A stretch of 40,703 nucleotides of DNA, from positions 1 to 40,703 of the forward strand of contig JAACFB010000038.1 of assembly GCA_009937615.1 (NCBI GenBank), read 5' to 3'. The position numbers and the translations under genes were made by a program. Below, piece by piece: positions 16,883 to 24,344 of the stretch (positions are counted from its first letter, which is position 1; each line of letters opens with the position of its first letter). Origin of the DNA: Gammaproteobacteria bacterium. Lineage in GTDB: Bacteria > Pseudomonadota > Gammaproteobacteria > Steroidobacterales > Woeseiaceae. The notes under the pieces were generated by a model. That model was not told the DNA's origin, did not search any database, and saw only the letters and a list, made by a program, of their open reading frames with translations.

Positions 16883-18271
16883 ATGCAGCCCGGGCTTTAC
16901 TTTGGGCACGGTGATCCGATCGCACCGGTGATCCTGGGTGTTACGAGCATCCTCGCCTTCGCCGTTATCGGCCGCGTCGTTGCGCGTAAGCTCAGTCAAC
17001 CGACCGTGCTCGGCGAATTGCTGATGGGAATCCTGCTGGGCAATATCGCCTGGTACTACGGGGTCGACCTGATCGCGGTCCTGCGCGAGGGTCCACGCGT
17101 CTTCGATGTTGTCAATCAGACGCTCATGGGCGCACCACTCGACCAGGTCGCAATCTCGATATTTGGGGCCGACAAAGGGCCTGAACTGGCGCGCATCATC
17201 AGGAGCCCGCACGGCGGTCAGGTCATGCAGGTGGCCCAGGCCGTCGACGTGTTCTCCCGCTATGGCGTCATATTCCTTCTCTTCATGGTAGGCCTGAACA
17301 CGAACCTGGACGAAATGCGCAGCGTTGGCCGTGACTCGATCCGGGTCGCAATTATCGGGGTCATCATGCCGCTGACGCTGGGCTACCTGGTCGTCATCCT
17401 CATCAGGCCGGAAATGTCATTCAATTCGAGCCTGTTCATCGCGGCGACGCTCGGAGCAACAAGTATCGGCATAACGGCGAACGTCCTCAAGGAAATGGGG
17501 CGCAGCGGCTCCCGCGAAGGGAAGATCATTCTCGGCGCTGCCGTGGGCGATGACATCCTTGGCCTTGTTATCCTCGCCGTAGTCTCGGGTATCGTCGTCA
17601 GCGGCAGCGTGGACATTGCCGAGGTATCGACCGTGATCGTCGTCTCGACACTATTTCTTATAGCAGCCGTGAAGCTGGGTCCACTGCTGGTCCGCATCGC
17701 CGCAACGATTATGCGCAGGCTCGATATCGTCGAGGCCAAGATGTTCACGTCGTACCTGTTTGTCATGGTGCTCGCCTGGATGGCGAACCTGGCCGGTCTG
17801 GCCACGATCATCGGCGCGTTTGCCGCCGGCGTCGTGCTTCACGACAGCTTCTTCGCCCGCCACGAAAATTCGAGCGGCTCCAAAGTTGTCAGCATCCGGG
17901 AGCTCATCATGCCGCTCGAGGTCATCCTGGTACCGATATTCTTCATACTGATGGGCATCCAGGTAAAAATCGAATCGTTTCTTTCCTGGCCCGTTGTTAC
18001 CCTCGCCGGCGGTCTGCTCGTCGCTGCGGTTGTCGGTAAACTTGCAAGCGGTTTAGGCGCGAGCAAGCCGGCAGCGAAACTGGTTGTTGCAATCGGCATG
18101 CTGCCGCGCGGTGAAGTCGGACTTGTATTCGCCGCTATCGGCAGAACGCTCGGGGTTATCGACGATTCCGTATTCGCAGCCATCGTGTTGATGGTTTTCA
18201 TTACGACGCTGGCGGCGCCTTCATGGCTCAAGGCAGAGCTATCGAGGCAAATTCGTCAGCAAAAGGACTGA
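16883..18271 (+). CDS. CPA2-family cation:proton antiporter
   Basis: An integral membrane protein of about 462 residues with 12-13 hydrophobic segments, of the sodium/hydrogen exchanger (KefB/NapA-like) family. Visible motifs are LSQPTVLGELLMGILLG near the N-terminus, SRYGVIFLLFMVGLNTNLDEM, the ion-site segment GAAVGDDILGLVILA with two adjacent aspartates, and LPRGEVGLVFAAIG. A loop of about 60 residues between the first helices (about residues 50-110) is longer than usual. There is no C-terminal RCK/TrkA-N domain, so it is unlikely to be a full KefB. The ATG at 16883 is preferred; a TTG at 16874 overlapping the hypE stop adds three residues. It may be read through from hypE; a role in Na+/H+ balance next to Na+-NQR is plausible but unproven. 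Confidence 0.85.
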   Translation: MQPGLYFGHGDPIAPVILGVTSILAFAVIGRVVARKLSQPTVLGELLMGILLGNIAWYYGVDLIAVLREGPRVFDVVNQTLMGAPLDQVAISIFGADKGPELARIIRSPHGGQVMQVAQAVDVFSRYGVIFLLFMVGLNTNLDEMRSVGRDSIRVAIIGVIMPLTLGYLVVILIRPEMSFNSSLFIAATLGATSIGITANVLKEMGRSGSREGKIILGAAVGDDILGLVILAVVSGIVVSGSVDIAEVSTVIVVSTLFLIAAVKLGPLLVRIAATIMRRLDIVEAKMFTSYLFVMVLAWMANLAGLATIIGAFAAGVVLHDSFFARHENSSGSKVVSIRELIMPLEVILVPIFFILMGIQVKIESFLSWPVVTLAGGLLVAAVVGKLASGLGASKPAAKLVVAIGMLPRGEVGLVFAAIGRTLGVIDDSVFAAIVLMVFITTLAAPSWLKAELSRQIRQQKD

Positions 18272-18278
18272 GCTCGGC

Positions 18279-19913
18279 ATGCTGCACCGCGTAAAACACA
18301 AGTTTGCACCGCCTGACCGGCAGCTGATCGACGCCCTGCTTACGCCAGCCGCCTTCGAGCCTCCGGTTACCGCCGTCGAAATGATCGAAACCCACATTTC
18401 CTGGGTCATCCTCACGGACGACTACGTTTACAAGATCAAGAAGCCGATCCGGCTCGACTTTCTCGACTTCAGCGAATTGCAGCAACGGAAGTTCTTTTGC
18501 GAGGAGGAGATCCGTCTCAATCAGCCGGGTGCGCCGTGGATCTATTGCGATGTCGTGCCCATTACGCGCGAAAATGGCGCGCCTCGCATTGGCGGGCCTG
18601 GCGATCCCATCGAGTATGCGGTCAGGATGCGACGCTTTGACCAGGATCTGCGCCTCGACAGCCAGCTTGAAAAAAACCAGCTGACGGTTCGCGACATGAA
18701 GGAACTGGGCCAGGCCATTGCCGCCCACCATGCAGCCGCCGCGCGGATCGACGCGCAGCAGCGCGATCACCAGCTCGCGACGACAAAATCCTTCATGTGG
18801 GACAACTTTGCGGCCCTGGAAGGGTTTGTGGACAGCAAGCAGCTCTCATTATTGGCGGACTGGACCGGGCACGAACTCGCCAGGCTTGATGAGCGGCTCG
18901 CGCAGCGCTTCGATGACGGCTTCGTGCGTGACTGCCATGGCGATCTGCATCTCGGCAACCTCGTGCGCCTGCCGACTGGCATCACGCTCTTCGACTGTAT
19001 TGAGTTCAGTGCCGATCTGCGCGCCATCGATGTATTTTGCGACATCGCCTTCCTGATCATGGATCTCGTGGCACAGGGGCGTCGGGACCTCGCGTCCCAT
19101 CTCCTGAACCGCTATCTCGAGTGCACCGGCGACTATGACGGCGTCGAAGTGCTGGACCTGTATTTCGTTTACCGGTGTCTCGTGCGCGCCAAGGTCGCAG
19201 CGATCAGCGGGCAGGAATGCGGGCACGGGCCGGAGCGAGACAGGCATTTCGCGGAAGCACAACAGTACTGTGACATTGCCTCGCGCCAGGTGTCCAAACC
19301 GGCCCCGATCCTGATCGTCATGCACGGTCTGTCAGGCTCCGGAAAATCGTGGTTGGCCGCGCAGCTCATGGCGGCCCTGCCCGCAATTCGAATCCGCTCC
19401 GACCTCGAACGCAAACGACTGTTCGGCATCGGCGAACACGAACGCAGCGCGTCCGCAATCGGGGGCGGAATTTATACCCGTGCATCGAGTGCCGCCGTTT
19501 ATGAATTATTGAGAAAACATGCGGCAACAATGCTGGGCAGCGGCCACAGCGTCATACTGGATGCCGCATTCCTGCACCGCCGTGAGCGGCAGGCCGCGTT
19601 ACAGATAGCCGAAGCGGGCGGATTCCCGGCCGCGCTGCTGCACCTCGAAGCACCTGCCGATGTATTGCGCGACCGCATCGCGGCACGCGCTACTGCAGCC
19701 GAGGATCCGTCCGAGGCCGGTCTCGCAGTACTCGAACACCAGCTGGCAACCGCGGAGCCGCTCAGTGCCGTTGAAAAAGCACTGACAATCGTCTGCAATA
19801 ACGAGAGCGGCTGCGATGTCGATGTGATAACCAGTCAGATCAACTTCCGGCGCCAAACCGGCGAAAGTGAGGAAACCGATGGGCATTTTGGTCGATCGCA
19901 GCACATTTACTGA
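18279..19913 (+). CDS. Two-domain APH-like kinase / P-loop (AAA_33) protein
   Basis: A soluble protein of 544 residues with two parts. Residues about 1-330 resemble aminoglycoside phosphotransferase/choline-kinase folds: WVILTDDYVYKIKKPI (ATP-lysine region), the catalytic loop CHGDLHLGNL near residue 221, and LFDCIEFSADLRAIDVFCDIAFLIMDL, which supplies the metal-binding aspartate. Residues about 340-520 form a P-loop kinase domain with Walker A GLSGSGKSW near residue 351 and an adenylate-kinase-like arginine-rich segment. This fusion is known as a conserved protein family of uncertain substrate; antibiotic resistance should not be inferred. It starts 7 bases after the antiporter and overlaps the next gene by 35 bases. 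Confidence 0.8.
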   Translation: MLHRVKHKFAPPDRQLIDALLTPAAFEPPVTAVEMIETHISWVILTDDYVYKIKKPIRLDFLDFSELQQRKFFCEEEIRLNQPGAPWIYCDVVPITRENGAPRIGGPGDPIEYAVRMRRFDQDLRLDSQLEKNQLTVRDMKELGQAIAAHHAAAARIDAQQRDHQLATTKSFMWDNFAALEGFVDSKQLSLLADWTGHELARLDERLAQRFDDGFVRDCHGDLHLGNLVRLPTGITLFDCIEFSADLRAIDVFCDIAFLIMDLVAQGRRDLASHLLNRYLECTGDYDGVEVLDLYFVYRCLVRAKVAAISGQECGHGPERDRHFAEAQQYCDIASRQVSKPAPILIVMHGLSGSGKSWLAAQLMAALPAIRIRSDLERKRLFGIGEHERSASAIGGGIYTRASSAAVYELLRKHAATMLGSGHSVILDAAFLHRRERQAALQIAEAGGFPAALLHLEAPADVLRDRIAARATAAEDPSEAGLAVLEHQLATAEPLSAVEKALTIVCNNESGCDVDVITSQINFRRQTGESEETDGHFGRSQHIY

Positions 19914-21357
19914 CGACGAGTACGTGCACGCCGGTGTGCGCTTGCGTGAAAACCTCAAAGCGCTCGGGATGCTGCTCAAGCGGCCTGAGTTCGGCCTCGG
20001 CCCGACCACGCTCGGCGCTGAGGTCGAGCTGTCCATCATCGATGCAGAGGCGGAGGCTCTGCCTCTGAACAGGCAGCTGCTGGCAGAGTCCTTGGACCCG
20101 CACCTGCAGCTTGAACTTGATCGCTTCAATCTCGAGTACAACCTGACGCCCGTGCCGGCTGCAGGCGCCCCGTTCGCGGCCATGCAGTCAGAGCTCGAGA
20201 TTGCCCTGCACGGTCTTGCTGATGTCGCGGCAGGTCACGGCGGCCGTATCGTTCCGATTGGCATACTGCCTACGCTCAAAAAGGAGCAGCTGCAGTCCAG
20301 TGCGATGACCGATCTCGAACGTTACCGGGCGTTGCAGGCAGGCATTGCGCGAATTCGCCGCGAAGATTTCCGTATCCGGATCGACGGTGCCGAACCGCTC
20401 GACGTGTCGTGCAACAGCGTCTCGATGGAAGGCGCGAATACGTCATTCCAGCTGCACATGCGCGTGAATCCAGAGGACTTTGCGCGCTACTACAATGTCG
20501 CCCAACTCGTAACGCCACTCGCTCTCGCGATCGCCGCTAACTCGCCGTTTTTTCTCGGCCACAGCTTATGGGACGAAACACGCATCGCATTGTTCAAGCA
20601 GGCAGTCGACACGCGCGGTGCCAGGTCGCGCGAGTGGCGTCGCGTAGCCCGCGTGCCTTTCGGCCATGGGTGGGTGCGGAAAAGCTCCTATGAGTTGTTC
20701 GCTGAATCCTGCCACCTCTACCCGATCCTGATTCCGATCTGCGGCGACGATGACGTCGTTGCGATTGCGGACTCCGGTGGAATACCGGCGCTGCACGAAA
20801 TGCGGCTGCACCAGGGCACGATATGGAACTGGAACCGGGCGGTCTACGATGCGGCCGAGGGTGGTCATCTGCGTATTGAATTGCGCGCCCTGCCCTCCGG
20901 GCCCACGCCGGTCGACATGATGGCCAACGCGGCTTTCCTGGTCGGGATGATCATCGGCCTGGGCGACCGGATCGAGTCGTTGCTGCCCGCGTTTCCTTTT
21001 CGCTATGCCGAGTACAATTTCTACCGCGCAGCACAAAAAAGCCTGGAGGCCGAGTTACTCTGGCCAGCGCTCGACGCCACATCCCCCAAGACCTGTGTTG
21101 CACAGGCGCTTTGCCGGGAATACCTGGCGATCGCCGATGAGGGCCTGGATCAGCTCGGCGTAACAGCCGATGAGCGCGGGCGGCTGCTGAAACTCATTCG
21201 CGACCGCCTGGACAGCGGCACGACACCCGCAGAATGGCAGCGCCGGACGTTGGATCGCATCGGGAACAACCGGCCAAGGCCCGCGGCTCTCGTTCACCTC
21301 GTCGACAGGTATCTCGAGATGTGCGGCACCGGCCGACCGGTCAGTGAGTGGGACTAG
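19879..21357 (+). CDS. GCS2-family glutamate-cysteine ligase-like protein
   Basis: This 492-residue protein has the carboxylate-amine ligase fold of the GCS2 family: LGAEVELSIID near residue 50, the glutamate/metal-binding type segment, followed by LDRFNLEYNLTP, NSVSMEGANTSFQLHMRV and HLRIELRALPSGPTPVDMMANAAF. Relatives catalyse ATP-dependent gamma-glutamyl ligation, classically the first step of glutathione synthesis. It is longer than YbdK-type proteins (about 370 residues), and the exact amine acceptor cannot be read from sequence. I favour ATG 19879 because GTGAGGA upstream makes a good ribosome-binding site; that GTG at 19867 is also a possible start. The first 35 bases lie inside the previous gene, suggesting coupling. 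Confidence 0.75.
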   Translation: MGILVDRSTFTDDEYVHAGVRLRENLKALGMLLKRPEFGLGPTTLGAEVELSIIDAEAEALPLNRQLLAESLDPHLQLELDRFNLEYNLTPVPAAGAPFAAMQSELEIALHGLADVAAGHGGRIVPIGILPTLKKEQLQSSAMTDLERYRALQAGIARIRREDFRIRIDGAEPLDVSCNSVSMEGANTSFQLHMRVNPEDFARYYNVAQLVTPLALAIAANSPFFLGHSLWDETRIALFKQAVDTRGARSREWRRVARVPFGHGWVRKSSYELFAESCHLYPILIPICGDDDVVAIADSGGIPALHEMRLHQGTIWNWNRAVYDAAEGGHLRIELRALPSGPTPVDMMANAAFLVGMIIGLGDRIESLLPAFPFRYAEYNFYRAAQKSLEAELLWPALDATSPKTCVAQALCREYLAIADEGLDQLGVTADERGRLLKLIRDRLDSGTTPAEWQRRTLDRIGNNRPRPAALVHLVDRYLEMCGTGRPVSEWD

Positions 21358-21477
21358 CGCGTCGGCGGATTGCTGGCTCGTATGCCAACTGCCGCGAAGC
21401 AACGGTGCATTGTGCAGCAGGATCGATCATGCCTGACCGCGCGGCAACGACGATGTGGTTGCCAGGTAGCACAGCGA

Positions 21478-21483
21478 TATAAG
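21478..21483 (+). promoter_or_regulatory. Candidate -10 element before the 5-alpha-reductase-like gene
   Basis: TATAAG lies about 36 bases before the ATG at 21519, in a 161-base gap that otherwise shows no gene. A -35 match is poor (GTGGTT at 17 bases, or TTGCCA at 13 bases). It suggests separate transcription of the last gene, with low certainty. Confidence 0.3.
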
Positions 21484-21518
21484 ATAGGCTGATCAGCCGC
21501 TGAGCAACGCAGGGCCCA

Positions 21519-22283
21519 ATGACGATGACCGAGTGGGAATTCCACGGCTACCTCGTACTGGCCATATTTGCATCAGCTGTTTTGACCTTCGTGCTGCTGT
21601 TGTCGATGACCGCACCTTACGGGCGCCACATTCGCGCCGGGTGGGGCCCGACGGTGCCTGCCCGCGTTGGCTGGCTCGTCATGGAGAGTCCGGCGAGCCT
21701 GTTGTTCGCTGCCGTCTACGTGCTCGGCACTAACGCCCAGGCGTTAGTGCCGCTGGTGTTTTTCGCACTCTGGCAGCTGCACTACATCAACCGGACTTTC
21801 GTGTTTCCGTTTCGCCTGCGCGAATCCCGCAAGCGCATGCCGGTCTCCATCATCGCCATGGCAATCGTGTTCAACGGCATCAACGCCTATGTCAATGCGC
21901 GCTGGATTTCTCACTTCGGCGCGTACCCGGAGACCTGGCTCACGAGCACGCCCTTCATGCTGGGGGCGCTGTGCTTCAGTGCAGGCTTTCTCATAAACCA
22001 GCACGCCGATACCGTCCTGATGCGTTTGCGTCAGCCCGGCGAGACCGGCTACAAGATTCCGCGCGGCGGCCTTTACCGCTGGGTTTCATGCCCGAACTAC
22101 CTGGGCGAGATACTGGAGTGGGCCGGTTGGGCATTGGCGACGTGGTCGCTCGCGGGTACCGCATTTGCCGTGTTTACGGCCGCGAACCTGCTGCCCCGCG
22201 CGCTCGCCAACCACCGCTGGTACCGGGAGCAATTTGCGGACTACCCGTCAACCCGGCGCGCGCTACTCCCCTATCTGCTATAA
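21519..22283 (+). CDS. Steroid 5-alpha-reductase-family membrane protein
   Basis: A membrane protein of 254 residues with about six to seven helices. The C-terminal half carries the hallmark pattern of 3-oxo-5-alpha-steroid 4-dehydrogenases: FLINQHADTVLMRLR, GYKIPRGGLYRWVSCPNYLGEILEWAGWA (NADPH/substrate region) and HRWYREQFADYP close to the end. Unlike many short bacterial DUF1295 relatives, it aligns over its whole length with animal and fungal SRD5A1/DET2-like enzymes as I remember them (about 255-260 residues). The likely reaction is NADPH-dependent reduction of a conjugated double bond in a steroid or other polycyclic/isoprenoid lipid; the substrate is unknown. Two in-frame ATGs (21519, 21525) compete. 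The gene ends inside a strong terminator hairpin. Confidence 0.82.
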   Translation: MTMTEWEFHGYLVLAIFASAVLTFVLLLSMTAPYGRHIRAGWGPTVPARVGWLVMESPASLLFAAVYVLGTNAQALVPLVFFALWQLHYINRTFVFPFRLRESRKRMPVSIIAMAIVFNGINAYVNARWISHFGAYPETWLTSTPFMLGALCFSAGFLINQHADTVLMRLRQPGETGYKIPRGGLYRWVSCPNYLGEILEWAGWALATWSLAGTAFAVFTAANLLPRALANHRWYREQFADYPSTRRALLPYLL

Positions 22284-22321
22284 AAAAAAGCGGCCCGGGG
22301 AACGTGCCCGAGGCCGCTTTT
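22282..22321. terminator. Intrinsic terminator, strong on the minus strand
   Basis: The arms AAAAGCGGCC (22286-22295) and GGCCGCTTTT (22312-22321) extend through CGGG/CCCG with one bulged base, closing a loop of about seven bases. Read leftward the stem is followed by eight T residues; read rightward by TTTTCATATTT. It probably ends both the 5-alpha-reductase transcript and the opposing RNA gene. Confidence 0.85.
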
Positions 22322-22638
22322 CATATTTGAGGACGCGAAGGTAGAACTGCTTTGTCGCGCTTCAACTCTTCCCGCTTCCGGCGGCCTTTCGGCTGCCTCC
22401 CGCGTTCAGACCCGATCGCGCTCTTGGTATCGGGCTACCTTGACGTAACTCCCTGGTTTCTTTCCGAGGTCAACCAGCGAGTTCCTTCGATTCGTGCAAT
22501 CCGCTTGCGCTTCTTGCTCTCCTCATCAGGTTCCGTCTTCCGCGTCCACCGCCCCCGACACTTGTTGAGGCTCGGACCTCTTTCAGCAGGGCGGGTGTCA
22601 ACAAGCGAACTTGTTGGCGCGTGAGGCTTTCGCCTCAT
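22282..22638 (-). ncRNA. Candidate structured non-coding RNA of about 355 nt, family unrecognised
   Basis: The stretch between the terminator and the upstream promoter reads as RNA on the minus strand. In 5'-to-3' order it has TGAGGC-GAAA-GCCTCA, CAACAAG-TTCG-CTTGTTG, a bulged CACC/GGTG-GCCC/GGGC stem, an 11-bp arm AACTC-CTGGTT...AACCAG-GAGTT with a GGA-containing loop, CCCGAT...ATCGGG, GGCAGCC-GAAA-GGCCGCC with one mismatch, CGCGA...TCGCG and the terminator. The GNRA and UUCG tetraloops exist only in this orientation; the plus strand would give TTTC and CGAA loops. I could not match it to RNase P RNA, tmRNA, 6S or 4.5S RNA. Eleven GGA triplets, some in loops, allow a CsrB/RsmZ-like CsrA-sponge hypothesis, but few match the ARGGA consensus. 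The longest minus-strand frame here (67-79 codons) lacks a ribosome-binding site and looks fortuitous. Confidence 0.65.
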
Positions 22639-22643
22639 GATCG

Positions 22644-22671
22644 AATTTAGTCTCAGCGCCGTAAATGTCAA
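22644..22671 (-). promoter_or_regulatory. Sigma-70-type promoter of the candidate RNA
   Basis: On the minus strand a perfect -35 TTGACA (22666-22671) is followed after 16 bases by TAAATT (22644-22649, 4 of 6 to consensus). Predicted transcription starts near 22638, at the base of the first tetraloop hairpin. Confidence 0.6.
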
Positions 22672-22697
22672 GCGAGCCAGCGGGCACGCAACTTTCC

Positions 22698-22710
22698 AGC
22701 CGGCCCGGCT
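22698..22710. promoter_or_regulatory. Short palindrome upstream of the RNA promoter
   Basis: AGCCGG-C-CCGGCT is a perfect interrupted 13-base palindrome lying 27 bases upstream of the -35 box of the candidate RNA. Its position would suit a regulator-binding site, but no known operator was recognised. Confidence 0.3.
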
Positions 22711-22725
22711 TGCATATAACTGATG

Positions 22726-22812
22726 ACTTAAAAAAGTTTTTTAAAGTAATTTCGCAGGTAAGGTACGGCGCACTCAGGCCAAGTTTGCGCAAACGGCTCA
22801 AGCCGGGTTTGC
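22726..22812. repeat. Palindrome-rich spacer between eutA-like gene and the RNA gene
   Basis: This spacer holds three symmetrical elements: a 22-base AT-rich near-palindrome with A6 and T6 tracts (22726-22747), a perfect 12-base palindrome GTTTGCGCAAAC (22783-22794), and a hairpin whose arms GCAAAC and GTTTGC (22789-22794, 22807-22812) reuse its right half and enclose GGC-TCAA-GCC. The hairpin lies about 35 bases past the eutA-like stop and may end that operon, although no T run follows it directly. Confidence 0.4.
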
Positions 22813-22847
22813 AGGCTTCTGGATCCGGGTGCGGCCCGCCCGACGGT

Positions 22848-24341
22848 TCAGGAATGCCCGACCGCGGCAGTCGCGGGGAACACGAGCGACTTGATGACAA
22901 CCGGGACAACGCCCGAGTCATCAAGCAGTTCACCGATGTCGATGAAGTCGAATTCGCTGACAACGATGCCGTCTACGGACACGATCGGGTTACCCAGGCC
23001 GCAGACTTCAAAGCAATGCAGGCCGACAAGGCCGCCGACATCGCTGTCGGTAACGAGCACCAGCGGTCCACCCCGCGACAGCACGGCGTCGAGGCCCTCG
23101 ATCGCCCCACGGCAAAAATCATCGAGACGCCGATAAGTTGCTGATCCCTGCCACCGAAAATACAGTGCAACGGCATGGCGGCCTTCGTGCAGATCCAGGC
23201 GCTTCAATGCGGCAGCGACGGCACCGGCGATCGCGCTGGCATCGACGTCTTCATTTGCAAGCGCAAGATCCGGGCTGATGACCGCGATATTCTTGAGCGG
23301 CAGGGTATTGTCGGGCATCACGAAGATGGTGCTGCCACTGACCTGCACGGTGTACTGTGACGCGCCGATCACGGTCGCCCGAATCCGCTGATCCGGCGCT
23401 CGCAACTCAGGGCCCCAGGCATCCGCTCGCTGGCGCACGGCTTTTGCCAGCTTCGGCCCGAGGTCGCCGAAGCTGCCGGATTCTTCACCGTAGAAATATT
23501 CCGAAACGCCGCCTGAAAACGTAAGCACGGCCGGTTTCCGACTGTCGCTCAAAGGCTCGAGCCGCAGCAGCGCCTCCGTATCGGCATCCATAGGCGCCGC
23601 CGACATCGCCTGGAACAATCGGTCCGCCATAAGCTCCACGATCGCCTGCTGAACGTCCTCTGTAATCGTATCCCCGCATGCCAGTTCGACGCCGGCCTCT
23701 TCGGCAAATCGTTTTCCCGCCTCCTCGATACGCACGACGCGACCTTCCGGGCCGAAGCAGATAAGTCGCGCGCCTATGTCGACCGCCGTGCGATCGACAA
23801 TCTCCCCGTCGGCACAGAGCGCAATTTTCGAGGTGCCGCCGCCTATGTCGACGTTCATGACCGGCGACGATTCCCGCGTCGACAAAGCGACAGCACCGGA
23901 GCCATACGCGACAAGCGCGGTCTCGAGACTGTCGCCCGCGCTGACCGCCACGAATTTGCCCGCCTGATCGGCAAACAGCTCGCCGATTGCACGTGCGTTC
24001 TTTCTGCGCACGGCAACGCCGGTCAGGATTAGCGCTCCGGCGTCGACATCGTCCGTTGCGATACCGGCTTTCGCGTACTGTGCTGCAATGAACGGCTGCA
24101 GTGCCGCAGCGTTGATCGTGGTGTCGTCGTTGTACGGGGTCAGAATCACTTCGGACTCGAACAGGACTTCGCGGGAGCTCACGACGTAGACGGTATCGCG
24201 GCGCTCCATGACGATTTTCGAGAAGACGAGATGCGAAGTCGACGAGCCGATGTCGACGCCGACACTCGTGAGGATAATCTCGTCCTCGGTGTCGAGAGTC
24301 CGCGAATGACTCGAGAAAAAGGTCGTCGGCCGGGATTTCAA
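22848..24341 (-). CDS. EutA-like reactivating factor (ethanolamine ammonia-lyase reactivase family)
   Basis: EutA is an actin/Hsp70-fold ATPase that releases damaged cobalamin from ethanolamine ammonia-lyase. The 497-residue product matches E. coli EutA along its length from memory: SVGVDIGSSTSHLVFSKI (phosphate-1 loop) near residue 26, YAKAGIATDDVDAGALILTG, NVDIGGGTSKIAL (phosphate-2 loop) near residue 163, TFSGGVSEYF, RATVIGASQYTVQVSGSTI, and FIDIG...VVPVVIKSLVFP at the C-terminus. No eutB, eutC or other B12 enzyme is visible in the window. The likely start is TTG at 24341, three bases after the bicupin stop, so the two are probably one transcript and the last genes of the tripartite-transporter operon. 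Whether it serves a B12 enzyme elsewhere or another target is unknown. Confidence 0.82.
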   Translation of the reverse strand: MKSRPTTFFSSHSRTLDTEDEIILTSVGVDIGSSTSHLVFSKIVMERRDTVYVVSSREVLFESEVILTPYNDDTTINAAALQPFIAAQYAKAGIATDDVDAGALILTGVAVRRKNARAIGELFADQAGKFVAVSAGDSLETALVAYGSGAVALSTRESSPVMNVDIGGGTSKIALCADGEIVDRTAVDIGARLICFGPEGRVVRIEEAGKRFAEEAGVELACGDTITEDVQQAIVELMADRLFQAMSAAPMDADTEALLRLEPLSDSRKPAVLTFSGGVSEYFYGEESGSFGDLGPKLAKAVRQRADAWGPELRAPDQRIRATVIGASQYTVQVSGSTIFVMPDNTLPLKNIAVISPDLALANEDVDASAIAGAVAAALKRLDLHEGRHAVALYFRWQGSATYRRLDDFCRGAIEGLDAVLSRGGPLVLVTDSDVGGLVGLHCFEVCGLGNPIVSVDGIVVSEFDFIDIGELLDDSGVVPVVIKSLVFPATAAVGHS

Positions 24342-24344
24342 CTG

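Noticed and set aside
18279..19913. Aminoglycoside resistance gene
   Set aside because: The APH-like fold is shared by many kinases, and the fused P-loop domain marks a different housekeeping-type family; no resistance context is present.
22500..22540. CTGATGAG sequence resembling a hammerhead ribozyme core
   Set aside because: No matching GAAA in the required place closed by stems II and III could be drawn; probably chance within the RNA candidate.
22282..22638. RNase P RNA, tmRNA, 6S RNA or 4.5S RNA
   Set aside because: Sought their conserved cores by eye (RNase P GAGGAAAGTCC and ACAGAA, tmRNA ends, 4.5S GGAAGCAGC context, 6S bubble); none was found.
22435..22671. Minus-strand reading frame of about 79 codons with a KKRKR stretch, a possible small basic protein
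   Set aside because: No ribosome-binding site, the frame runs through perfect tetraloop hairpins and stops well before the terminator, and composition is explained by purine-rich RNA. Kept as part of the RNA candidate.
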